Source: Mannheimia haemolytica (lineage in GTDB: Bacteria > Pseudomonadota > Gammaproteobacteria > Enterobacterales > Pasteurellaceae). From it: DNA of 64,000 nt. The stretch's first letter is position 1; every line of letters begins with the position of its first letter. Of this stretch, positions 57,599 to 64,000 are shown piece by piece. The stretch covers positions 1,860,001-1,924,000 of the forward strand of contig LR134495.1 in assembly GCA_900638155.1 (NCBI GenBank), in the 5' to 3' direction. The translations under genes were made by a program, and so were the position numbers. The notes beneath the pieces are model-generated. The model saw nothing but the letters and a program-made list of their open reading frames with translations, was not told where the DNA came from and searched no databases.

Positions 57599-58032
57599 TG
57601 GCAAAGAAAATCTATTTAAGTCAAATTCAAGCAAAAATTGACCGCTTGCAGCGTGAGCGAAAACAAGTGCTAGAACACCTTACGTTAGTGGAAGATAAAC
57701 TCAATAAGCTACAAGCTGCTATTGAGATTATGCAAGAAGAAGCGCTAACTGATGAATACAATACGGAGCTTTATACTTATCAAACTCATAAACGCCATTT
57801 CAAAGGCAAGTTACGCCAAATGGTACTGGCAGAGATGAAGGCTCAACCAAACCATGATTTTACCGTTAATGAATTGATTAAGCTCATTCTTATTCGAGAT
57901 GGACAAGAACCAATCATTCAACCGCAGCATACTGTTTCTGTTCGTGGTGCATTGAAACACTGGCTTAATAAAGGTGTCGTCGAACGATTAGCATTAAAAG
58001 CAAATAATGTACGGTGGAGATTGAAAGCGTAA
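57598..58032 (+). CDS. Transposon accessory protein, coiled coil plus winged-helix
   Basis: 144 aa. Residues 5-50 are heptad-rich (IQAKIDRLQRERKQVLEHLTLVEDKLNKLQAAIEIMQEE). Residues ~70-144 look like a winged helix (LRQMVLAEMKAQPNHDFTVNELIKLILIRDG and ALKHWLNKGVVERLALKANNVRWRL). The start overlaps the transposase stop by one base (TAATG), so it is translated with it. A second gene of the same layout lies convergently on its right. Role unknown; control of transposition is a reasonable inference. An uptake-like GACCGCTTGCA occurs near 57640. Confidence 0.7.
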   Translation: MAKKIYLSQIQAKIDRLQRERKQVLEHLTLVEDKLNKLQAAIEIMQEEALTDEYNTELYTYQTHKRHFKGKLRQMVLAEMKAQPNHDFTVNELIKLILIRDGQEPIIQPQHTVSVRGALKHWLNKGVVERLALKANNVRWRLKA

Positions 58033-58035
58033 CTG

Positions 58036-58419
58036 TTAATTAGTTTTCAAGGTTTTTAACCGCCAATGAAACCCTGCACGCTCAATTAATCCTTTTTTCT
58101 CCAACCGCAACAACATTCTTTTGACTGCTTTATAATGGTTATCGCCAACATCGACAAATTGTAGCTACCCCACTAATCGTAATGCCTGTTCTGCTATATC
58201 TCCACATACCAACCACGTCCCCTGATTTTCCTTTAATACTTGTGCGATTAAACGAGTAGTAATCACAGACTGACTTTTCGGTGTTTTTGGCATAAATGGA
58301 ACTGCCAACTCGCTAATCTCTTGCGTTAAAAGTTGCATTTGCACCGTTAATAAATCTTGTTTTTCTTTCAGTTGAAGCAACCGTTCGACTAACTCGTGTT
58401 TGAGTAACTTTTGTGTCAT
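58036..58419 (-). pseudogene. Transposon accessory gene interrupted by an in-frame amber codon
   Basis: The start at 58419 gives 84 aa with a coiled-coil N-terminus (HELVERLLQLKEKQDLLTVQMQLLTQEI) up to TAG at 58165-58167. The same frame continues without break to TAA at 58036-58038, reading FVDVGDNHYKAVKRMLLRLEKKGLIERAGFHWRLKT, a winged-helix C-terminus like that of the 144-aa accessory gene. A CAG to TAG change would explain it. The 127-codon original probably went with the left transposase, which has the same direction. Truncated product, suppression or a sequencing error are alternatives. Confidence 0.7.
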
Positions 58420-58427
58420 AATAAAAA

Positions 58428-58458
58428 ATCCCTATTGAGTGAAAATTTCAATAGGGAT
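58428..58458 (-). terminator. Terminator-like hairpin at the right end, facing inwards
   Basis: Perfect 11-bp stem ATCCCTATTGA / TCAATAGGGAT (58428-58438 with 58448-58458) with a nine-base loop. On the minus strand it is followed by TTTTTTATTATG, where ATG is the accessory start. It would stop transcription entering the element from the right flank. Confidence 0.75.
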
Positions 58459-58483
58459 GTTAATGTTTTCAAGCGGTTAAATC

Positions 58484-58508
58484 TTTGTGCAACTGCTACA
58501 TAATACCG
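58484..58508 (-). repeat. Right terminal inverted repeat
   Basis: 25 bases, perfect reverse complement of 49565-49589. The 8-bp duplication AAATTTTC follows at 58509-58516. Confidence 0.9.
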
Positions 58509-58522
58509 AAATTTTCGCTAAA

Positions 58523-58840
58523 TTACACCGCTTGTAAGCCTAGCCGAATCCATTTGACCAGTTCATCGGCTTCTTCAATCGCTAATTCCGGAATGCTCCA
58601 GTAGTGCATTTTTTGCACTTTTCCTTTAGCAAAATAGTGAAATTGTTCGGCATTTTCAGCTAAGAATAACGGCAAGGTTTGCGGATTAGCTTTGACAAAA
58701 ATGCGATAATCTTTGCTGATAATAGCGACAATTTTATTATCAAAAAACAAGCAATATTCACCAAACATTTTTTTCGAACGCAAACCGGAAATCGGGCTTA
58801 GTTGATCTAACAGGAAATCCATAAATTCTGTATCAGCCAT
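58523..58840 (-). CDS. TfoX N-terminal-domain protein
   Basis: 105 aa from the ATG at 58840; an upstream start at 58882 adds 14 residues not typical of the family. MADTEFMDFLLDQLSPISGLRSKKMFGEYCLFFDNKIVAIISKDYRIFVKANPQT is the TfoX_N pattern (single-domain form). It ends at ELVKWIRLGLQAV. The full-length Sxy/TfoX protein is a competence activator with an additional C-terminal domain, which is absent here, so this is a stand-alone N-domain protein of uncertain function. It lies divergent from the patatin gene and beside the element's right end. Confidence 0.82.
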   Translation of the reverse strand: MADTEFMDFLLDQLSPISGLRSKKMFGEYCLFFDNKIVAIISKDYRIFVKANPQTLPLFLAENAEQFHYFAKGKVQKMHYWSIPELAIEEADELVKWIRLGLQAV

Positions 58841-58899
58841 TGTGATTTCTCCTCGCAAGATAATTCGGGTTATAATACACAAATTACAGGGAGAATGAT

Positions 58900-59742
58900 A
58901 TGAAAGTTGGATTAGTGCTGGAAGGCGGTGGTTTACGTGGTATTTTTACCGCCGGTGTGTTAGATGTGTTTTTAGATGAAAATATTCATATAGACGGGGC
59001 AATCGGCGTTTCCGCCGGGGCGTTATTTGGCGTGAACCTGCCTTCAAAACAAAAAGGCAGAGCGTTGCGATATAACAAAAAATACGCTAAAGATAAGCGT
59101 TATATGGGGTTACACAGTTTGCTCACCACCGGCAATATCGTTAATCGAGATTTTGCCTACTATGAACTTCCTTCTAGGCTCGATCCGTTTGACCAACAGG
59201 CATTTGAGGCTTCCGGTATGGACTTTTGGGTCACCGTGACGAATGTCGAAACAGGCAAACCCGAATATATCAAAATTGACAATGTGTTCGAGCAAATGGA
59301 AGCCTTTCGAGCCACGTCATCAATGCCGATTGTATCCAAAATAGTGGAAATTGAGGGTAAAAAATATTTAGACGGTGGGGTGTCAGACAGTATTCCGGTG
59401 CAGAAATTTATTGAAATGGGATATGACAAAATTATCGTGGTGCTTACTCGCCCACTTGAATACCGTAAGAAACCAAGCTCGATGTGGCTGTTTAAACGTT
59501 TTTATAAAAAATATCCGAAATTAGTGCAACGCTGGGAAAACCGCTATGCGGAATATAATCAAGCTGTTGAGCAGATTATTCAACTCAATGAAAAACAACA
59601 GATTTTTGTGATTCGTCCAAGCAGAACAGTCAAAATCAGCCGTTTGGAAAAAGATGTAGACAAAATCCAAGGAATGTACGATTTAGGGGTAGAAGATGCC
59701 CGAAATGCGTTGGCTGGCTTGAGAGCATATTTAGCCAAATAA
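58900..59742 (+). CDS. Patatin-like phospholipase family protein (YjjU-like)
   Basis: 280 aa. GLVLEGGGLRGIFTAGVLDVF forms the oxyanion hole, IGVSAGALFGVN is the G-x-S-x-G nucleophile motif with Ser about residue 39, and LDGGVSDSIPV contains the catalytic Asp (D-G-G). These are the full patatin triad-dyad elements. The protein has no signal peptide, so is cytosolic or membrane-peripheral. E. coli YjjU is the closest relative I can recall. Substrate unknown; lipid acyl-ester hydrolysis is likely. Confidence 0.88.
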   Translation: MKVGLVLEGGGLRGIFTAGVLDVFLDENIHIDGAIGVSAGALFGVNLPSKQKGRALRYNKKYAKDKRYMGLHSLLTTGNIVNRDFAYYELPSRLDPFDQQAFEASGMDFWVTVTNVETGKPEYIKIDNVFEQMEAFRATSSMPIVSKIVEIEGKKYLDGGVSDSIPVQKFIEMGYDKIIVVLTRPLEYRKKPSSMWLFKRFYKKYPKLVQRWENRYAEYNQAVEQIIQLNEKQQIFVIRPSRTVKISRLEKDVDKIQGMYDLGVEDARNALAGLRAYLAK

Positions 59743-59753
59743 GCAAATTCTAT

Positions 59754-59798
59754 TTGCCTAAAACGTTCAAAAAATATATTATAGACGTCTAGACGGAA
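59754..59798 (+). promoter_or_regulatory. metK promoter with MetJ operator
   Basis: -35 TTGCCT (59754-59759), 17-base spacer and -10 TATTAT (59777-59782), followed directly by tandem met boxes AGACGTCT (59783-59790) and AGACGGAA (59791-59798). The first is the perfect MetJ consensus. MetJ with S-adenosylmethionine would block this promoter. Confidence 0.8.
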
Positions 59799-59819
59799 AC
59801 ACTTCCAAACAGAATTCAT

Positions 59820-59866
59820 ACAAGCGGTGCATATTTGTAAAATATTTGCAAAAAATGACCGCTTGT
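59820..59866. repeat. Inverted uptake-signal pair in the metK leader
   Basis: ACAAGCGGT (59820-59828) and ACCGCTTGT (59858-59866) face each other, with an inner inverted repeat GCATATTT / AATATTTGC between. It lies in the transcribed leader, about 40 bases before the metK ATG, and could fold into a long hairpin. Confidence 0.7.
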
Positions 59867-59906
59867 TATTATTTAAATCTAATATTTAAGATAGAGAGGA
59901 ATACAA

Positions 59907-61058
59907 ATGGCAATTAATTTATTCACTTCTGAATCGGTTTCAGAAGGGCATCCGGATAAAATCGCAGACCAAATTTCAGATGCAGTATTAGATGAAATTT
60001 TAAAACAAGACCCTAAAGCACGCGTTGCCTGTGAAACTTACGTGAAAACCGGTATGGCATTAGTAGGGGGAGAAATTACTACCTCTGCTTGGGTGGATAT
60101 TGAAAACTTAACCCGCCAAGTGATTTGTGACATCGGCTATACTCACTCTGATATGGGCTTTGATGCTCACTCTTGTGCGGTATTAAATGCGATTGGTAAA
60201 CAATCTCCAGACATCAATCAAGGTGTTGACCGTGCCGATCCGTTAGAACAAGGTGCAGGCGACCAAGGCATTATGTTTGGCTACGCCACCAATGAAACTG
60301 AGGTGTTAATGCCTGCATCAATTACTTACGCACACCGCTTAATGGAACAACAAGCGAAAGTGCGTAAATCGGGCAAGCTCGACTGGTTACGCCCTGATGC
60401 GAAAAGCCAATTAACCTTTGCTTATGAGAACAATAAAATCATCGGCATTGATGCCGTGGTGCTTTCCACACAACACGCAGAGCATATTTCGCAAAAAGAG
60501 TTAATTGAAGGGGTGATGGAAGAGATCATCAAACCGGTACTACCAAGCGAATGGCTCAGCCAAAATACCAAATACTTCATCAACCCAACCGGTCGTTTTG
60601 TGATTGGCGGCCCAATGGGTGACTGTGGTTTAACCGGGCGTAAAATCATTGTAGATACCTACGGTGGTGCGGCTCGCCACGGTGGTGGTGCATTCTCTGG
60701 TAAAGACCCGTCAAAAGTGGATCGCTCTGCCGCTTATGCTGCTCGTTATGTCGCAAAAAATATCGTTGCCGCAGGCTTAGCCGATCGCTGTGAGATCCAA
60801 CTTTCTTATGCTATCGGGGTGGCTGACCCAACATCAATTATGGTCGAAACCTTCGGCACAGGTAAAGTGAGCAACGAAATACTTGTGAAATTAATCTACC
60901 AAAACTTTGACTTACGCCCGTATGGCTTAATCAAAATGTTAGATTTAATCAAACCAATCTACCGTGAAACCGCTGCCTACGGACACTTCGGTCGTGAACA
61001 TTTCCCTTGGGAAAAAACTGACAAAGCCGAAGCATTAAGAGCCGGAGCAGGTCTGTAA
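59907..61058 (+). CDS. metK: S-adenosylmethionine synthase
   Basis: 383 aa. The family motifs are present: [23 protein letters not shown] at the N-terminus, [12 protein letters not shown] (signature 1) and [20 protein letters not shown] (signature 2, phosphate loop). It makes S-adenosylmethionine from methionine and ATP. A ribosome binding site GAGAGGAA precedes ATG. MetJ boxes upstream, and a convergent methionine-uptake operon, fit feedback by S-adenosylmethionine. The sequence appears complete. Confidence 0.98.
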   Translation: MAINLFTSESVSEGHPDKIADQISDAVLDEILKQDPKARVACETYVKTGMALVGGEITTSAWVDIENLTRQVICDIGYTHSDMGFDAHSCAVLNAIGKQSPDINQGVDRADPLEQGAGDQGIMFGYATNETEVLMPASITYAHRLMEQQAKVRKSGKLDWLRPDAKSQLTFAYENNKIIGIDAVVLSTQHAEHISQKELIEGVMEEIIKPVLPSEWLSQNTKYFINPTGRFVIGGPMGDCGLTGRKIIVDTYGGAARHGGGAFSGKDPSKVDRSAAYAARYVAKNIVAAGLADRCEIQLSYAIGVADPTSIMVETFGTGKVSNEILVKLIYQNFDLRPYGLIKMLDLIKPIYRETAAYGHFGREHFPWEKTDKAEALRAGAGL

Positions 61059-61068
61059 CCTAAAAAGT

Positions 61069-61090
61069 AAGGCATAGAAATCTATGCCTT
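61069..61090. terminator. Bidirectional terminator between metK and metQ
   Basis: Perfect 10-bp stem AAGGCATAGA / TCTATGCCTT (61069-61078 with 61081-61090) with loop AA, followed by ATTTATC on + and TACTTTTTAGG on the minus strand. Confidence 0.75.
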
Positions 61091-61102
61091 ATTTATCTTC
61101 AA

Positions 61103-61894
61103 TTACCAGCCTTTTATCATCGCCCCTTTAAACTCTTCATTCGCTTTGTTATACACCTCTTCTGTTTGGTAGGCTTTCACCAAATCTTTTACGGCTTCAG
61201 AATGTTGGTTATTTTCACGGGCAACAATTAAATTCACATAAGGCGAATCCTTGTCTTCAACGAATATTCCATCTTTGGTTGGTGTTAAACCGCTTTGCCC
61301 TGCGTAGGTAGTATTAATAATCGAAAAGGCAACATCATCCAATGTTCGAGGTAATAATGGAGCTTCAATTTCTTGGATCACCAATTTACGAGGGTTTTCA
61401 ATAATATCCACACCGGTTGCTTTTAAGCCTGCATCTGCTCGCAGCTTAATTAAACCTTGTTTTTCCAATAAAATTAAGGCTCGTGCTAAGTTAGTCGGAT
61501 CATTGGGAACAGCAATAGTATCGCCATCTTTCAATTCTGCCAGCGATTTAATTTTCTTTGAATAAGCTGCAATCGGATAAACAAAGGTATTACCGACTGG
61601 CACTAATTTATAGCCTTTTTCCTGAATTTGGTTATCTAAATAAGGTTTGTGCTGAAAAGCATTTAAATCCAGATCGCCCTTATCTAAAGCAGCATTTGGC
61701 GTAGCATAATCGGTAAATACGACTAATTCAACATTACGGTTATATTTTTCCTTTGCAATTTTCGCCGCTACTTCCATTACCTTATGTTCAGGGCCGGAAA
61801 TCACCCCCACTTTCAGCGTCTCGGCTTTATCATTACAAGCGGTCAAAAAAAGCGAAAAAATTGCAACTGCACCGGCTAATTTCATTATTTTCAT
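61103..61894 (-). CDS. metQ: MetQ-family substrate-binding lipoprotein, third tandem copy
   Basis: 263 aa. A lipoprotein signal ends at LTAC with Cys20. The NlpA/MetQ domain has GVISGPEHKVMEVAAKIAKEKY, NAFQHKPYLD, FVYPIAAYSKKI, AVPNDPTNLARALILLEKQGLI, SIINTTYAGQSGLTPTKDGIFVEDKDSPYVNLIVARENN and the terminal KGW. The His, Tyr, Arg and Asn positions of the methionine pocket are retained. It is the last of three tandem copies after metI, convergent with metK. The signal peptide differs from the other two, suggesting an older divergence. Confidence 0.88.
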   Translation of the reverse strand: MKIMKLAGAVAIFSLFLTACNDKAETLKVGVISGPEHKVMEVAAKIAKEKYNRNVELVVFTDYATPNAALDKGDLDLNAFQHKPYLDNQIQEKGYKLVPVGNTFVYPIAAYSKKIKSLAELKDGDTIAVPNDPTNLARALILLEKQGLIKLRADAGLKATGVDIIENPRKLVIQEIEAPLLPRTLDDVAFSIINTTYAGQSGLTPTKDGIFVEDKDSPYVNLIVARENNQHSEAVKDLVKAYQTEEVYNKANEEFKGAMIKGW

Positions 61895-61945
61895 TATCTG
61901 TTTCTCCTTTTAAGAAAAGGACGGCAGAATATGCCGTCCAACTGA

Positions 61946-62773
61946 TTACCAACCTTTCACTACGCCACCGTTAAATAATTTTAACGCTTCTTGGAATACT
62001 TCTTCGGTTTGGAATGACTTCACGAAAGTTTGTAAGCGTGGATCATCTTTGTTATCTTCACGGCTTACCACTAAATTCACATACGGTGAATCTTTAGATT
62101 CCACAATAATACCGTCTTTATCCGGACTTAACCCAGCTTGACCTGCGTAAGTGTTGTTGATTACCGCAAGTTCTACATCATCTAACATACGGGTTAAAAG
62201 TGAGGTATCCGCCTGTACGATTTTGATATTTTTCGGGTTTTCGATAATATCGTTTTCGGTAGCAAACACATTTTTCGGATCTTTTAATTTCAATAAACCG
62301 TGAGCTTGAAGCAATAATAACGCACGAGCAGTATTACTTGCATTGTTTGGAATCGCAACAGTCGCTCCGTCTTTTAACTCGGAAATGTTTTTAATTTTTT
62401 TAGAATAAGCCGCGATTGGCCATACTAGCGTATTGCCGATAATCGCTAATTTATAACCACGATCTTTCACTTCTTGCTCTAAGTAAGGCACCGTTTGGAA
62501 CGCGTTAGCATCTAAATCTTTAGAATGAAGTGCGGCATTTGGTTGAGTGTATTCCGTAAACTGTACTAACTCTACATCTAAGCCATATTTCTCTTTGGCG
62601 ATTTTTACCGCCACTTCGGTCATTTGGGCTTCAGGACCGGTCATCACACCCACTTTTAATGGGACTTGTTTTTCAACTTTAGCCGGTGATACAGACTGTG
62701 CTTTTTCATCTTTACATGCAGTAAGCGCTAATGCAGAGACTAACGCCACGCCTAATAATTTTTTAAAGTTCAT
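61946..62773 (-). CDS. MetQ-family substrate-binding lipoprotein, second copy with altered pocket
   Basis: 275 aa. Signal NFKKLLGVALVSALALTAC is nearly identical to that of the first copy, indicating a recent duplication of at least the 5' end. The core has the family pattern, but residues in known ligand-contacting loops differ: NAFQTVPYLEQ in place of NAFQHKPYLD, NNASNTARALLL in place of NDPTNLARALIL, and LVWPIAAYSKK in place of FVYPIAGYSKK. It may bind a different amino acid or derivative. It lies 82 bases from the first copy and 51 bases from the third, in the same direction. Confidence 0.85.
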   Translation of the reverse strand: MNFKKLLGVALVSALALTACKDEKAQSVSPAKVEKQVPLKVGVMTGPEAQMTEVAVKIAKEKYGLDVELVQFTEYTQPNAALHSKDLDANAFQTVPYLEQEVKDRGYKLAIIGNTLVWPIAAYSKKIKNISELKDGATVAIPNNASNTARALLLLQAHGLLKLKDPKNVFATENDIIENPKNIKIVQADTSLLTRMLDDVELAVINNTYAGQAGLSPDKDGIIVESKDSPYVNLVVSREDNKDDPRLQTFVKSFQTEEVFQEALKLFNGGVVKGW

Positions 62774-62855
62774 TGTTTGCTCCTTCCTATATTTTAAAGA
62801 TGAAAATGGCGATTAACCTAGCGCTTAATCGCCATTTAAGTAAAAATCAGCTAAA

Positions 62856-63689
62856 TTACCAACCTTTTACTACACCATCTTTAAAGTGTTTTTGTGCTTC
62901 TTGGTACACTTCTTCGGTTTGGTAAGATTTAATAAAGTTTTGTACATTAGCTGCATCTTTATTGTCTTGGCGAGCCACAATAATATTCACATACGGTGAA
63001 TCTTTAGACTCAACAAATACACCGTGATCTTGGGTATTTAAGCCTACCTGCCCGGCATAAGTGTTATTTACCACCGCTAAATCTACGTCATCTAACGCTT
63101 TTGCGGCAATTGAAGTATCCACTTCTTTAATTTTTAAGTTTTTCGGATTTTCGATAATATCCACTGAAGTTGAGAATAAATTGGTATTATCTTTTAATTT
63201 AATTAACCCCTGTTTTTCTAATAAAATCAAAGCACGAGCTAAGTTTGAAGGATCATTTGGTACTGCAATTACCGCACCTTCTGCTAACTCAGACACATTT
63301 TTCACTTTTTTAGAGTAGCCCGCTAACGGATAAACAAAGGTGTTACCCACAATCACTAAGTTGTTTAAACCTTTTGATTGGCTGTCTTTATCTAAATATG
63401 GTTTGTGTTGGAATGCGTTTGCATCTAAATCACCTTTACTTACTGCAGTATTCGGTAAAGCGTAGTCGTTAAATAAAACGAACTCAACTTCTAAACCATA
63501 TTTTTCTTTTGCAATCTGTGCTGCACGTTCTGCAACGGTATGCTCAGGGCCTGACATTACCCCTACTTTGATTTTAGCCGGAGCTTGAGCTGCCGGAGCA
63601 GCGGTAGATTCTGCCTTTTTCTCTTCTTTACAAGCAGTTAATGCTAATGCAGAAACCAATGCAACACCTAAAATTTTCTTGAAACTCAT
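62856..63689 (-). CDS. metQ: MetQ, D/L-methionine-binding lipoprotein, first copy
   Basis: 277 aa. Signal MSFKKILGVALVSALALTAC with a lipidated Cys, then a Lys/Glu/Ala/Pro linker (KKAESTAAPAAQAPA). The NlpA/MetQ domain is canonical: GVMSGPEHTVAERAAQIAKEKYG, NAFQHKPYLDKD, NTFVYPLAGYSKKV, AVPNDPSNLARALILL, VVNNTYAGQVGL and VVKGW at the end. MetQ delivers methionine to MetNI. It starts 22 bases after the metI stop, so it is in the metNIQ operon. The substrate methionine is by family. Confidence 0.92.
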   Translation of the reverse strand: MSFKKILGVALVSALALTACKEEKKAESTAAPAAQAPAKIKVGVMSGPEHTVAERAAQIAKEKYGLEVEFVLFNDYALPNTAVSKGDLDANAFQHKPYLDKDSQSKGLNNLVIVGNTFVYPLAGYSKKVKNVSELAEGAVIAVPNDPSNLARALILLEKQGLIKLKDNTNLFSTSVDIIENPKNLKIKEVDTSIAAKALDDVDLAVVNNTYAGQVGLNTQDHGVFVESKDSPYVNIIVARQDNKDAANVQNFIKSYQTEEVYQEAQKHFKDGVVKGW

Positions 63690-63710
63690 AGAAACCTCTT
63701 TTAAATAAAA

Positions 63711-64000
63711 TTAACGATGATCGTAACGTTTTGCTAAATAATCACCCAATTTTTGGCTGATCATCACAATTGCAACAATAATAATGGTAGCAATCCATTT
63801 CACATACACCATATTACGGTGTTCTCCATAGCTGATGGCTAAATTGCCTAAACCGCCGCCACCAACAGCCCCCGCCATTGCTGAGTAGCCAATTAAAGCA
63901 ACCAGCGTTAGCGTAATGCCATTAATCAAAATCGGTAATGACTCCGGTAAATAAAATTTCGTTACTACCTGCCAATTTGTTGCTCCCATTGATTTTGCCG
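63711..64000 (-). CDS. metI: MetI, methionine ABC transporter permease, partial
   Basis: The minus-strand frame is open to the window edge, giving at least the C-terminal ~96 residues; the start is beyond 64000. The MetI EAA-loop sequence SMGATNWQVVTKFYLPESLPILINGITLTLVALIGYSAMAGAVGGGGLGNLAISYGEHR is diagnostic, followed by a final helix and KLGDYLAKRYDHR. Permease of the MetNIQ importer; metN should lie further right. Truncated only by the window. Confidence 0.93.
   Translation of the reverse strand, partial: AKSMGATNWQVVTKFYLPESLPILINGITLTLVALIGYSAMAGAVGGGGLGNLAISYGEHRNMVYVKWIATIIIVAIVMISQKLGDYLAKRYDHR

Larger units (their letters stand above)
49565..58508. mobile_element. IS1595-type transposon carrying cargo, with 25-bp TIRs and 8-bp target duplication
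   Basis: The left end 49565-49589 and right end 58484-58508 are perfect 25-bp inverted repeats starting CGGTATTATGTAGCAG. Directly outside both lies AAATTTTC (49557-49564 and 58509-58516), an 8-bp direct repeat, which is the duplication length I know for the IS1595 family. Inside are two ISXO2-type DDE transposase genes near opposite ends, two accessory genes and AT-rich cargo. I saw no third copy of the repeat inside, so the whole 8,944 bp appears to have moved as one unit. The flanks join to an ordinary uptake-signal-rich intergenic region between the RNase and TfoX-like genes. Confidence 0.88.

Noticed and set aside
49565..58508. Composite transposon bounded by two complete IS copies
   Set aside because: Only one pair of 25-bp ends was found; no second inner pair flanks either transposase, so the block is better described as one unit.

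Overview
The window is chromosomal DNA of a member of the Pasteurellaceae, most likely from the Actinobacillus pleuropneumoniae / Mannheimia / Bibersteinia branch. The evidence is the many copies of the 9-mer ACAAGCGGT (or its complement), the core of the uptake signal used by that branch, together with typical gamma-proteobacterial genes of moderately low GC. No rRNA gene, tRNA gene or CRISPR array was recognised. I cannot name the species.

Layout. 1-4.5 kb: end of a probable LPS glycosyltransferase, cyaY, recQ, the infC-rpmI-rplT translation cluster and a small lipoprotein. 4.5-12 kb: uvrC-pgsA, yccA-tusE, ilvD and a CRP-controlled glucose PTS gene. 12-16.5 kb: purT, a locus resembling the reactive-chlorine (Rcl) response, and satP. 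16.6-25.7 kb: plsB/lexA, mutH-ygdQ, nagZ-rlmC, eno. 25.8-31 kb: a dihydroorotate-dehydrogenase-like gene, uraA, and the operon selD-nudJ-ubiH, in which selD is itself a selenoprotein gene with an in-frame UGA and a SECIS hairpin. 31.3-39 kb: prfB with its programmed +1 frameshift, transporters, and galTKM under a CRP site. 39-49.5 kb: ytfJ, yajC-secDF, a purine permease, azlCD, an AfuA-type binding protein, ndh, sprT and an RNase T2. 58.5-64 kb: a TfoX-N-domain gene, a patatin, metK with MetJ boxes, and three tandem metQ paralogues behind metI.

The main accessory feature is a mobile element at 49565-58508 (8,944 bp). It has perfect 25-bp terminal inverted repeats and an 8-bp direct repeat AAATTTTC directly outside both ends. 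It carries two different IS1595/ISXO2-type transposase genes, two small coiled-coil/winged-helix accessory genes (one stopped by an in-frame amber codon) and AT-rich cargo. The cargo comprises a four-gene operon of secreted, lipoprotein and small unknown proteins; a divergent XRE regulator with four TAGGGAAA repeats spaced exactly 21 bp apart; an overlapping pair of unknown genes (128 and 420 aa); and a DNA methyltransferase with a phage-type repressor. This cargo is the best candidate for an undescribed system, but its function cannot be read from the sequence.

Regulation visible in the sequence: three PurR boxes (purT, uraA, purine permease), two class II-like CRP promoters (ptsG, galTKM), an SOS box (lexA), MetJ boxes (metK), an AUU start (infC), a frameshift (prfB), UGA recoding (selD), and many intrinsic terminators, one of them built from an inverted pair of uptake sequences.
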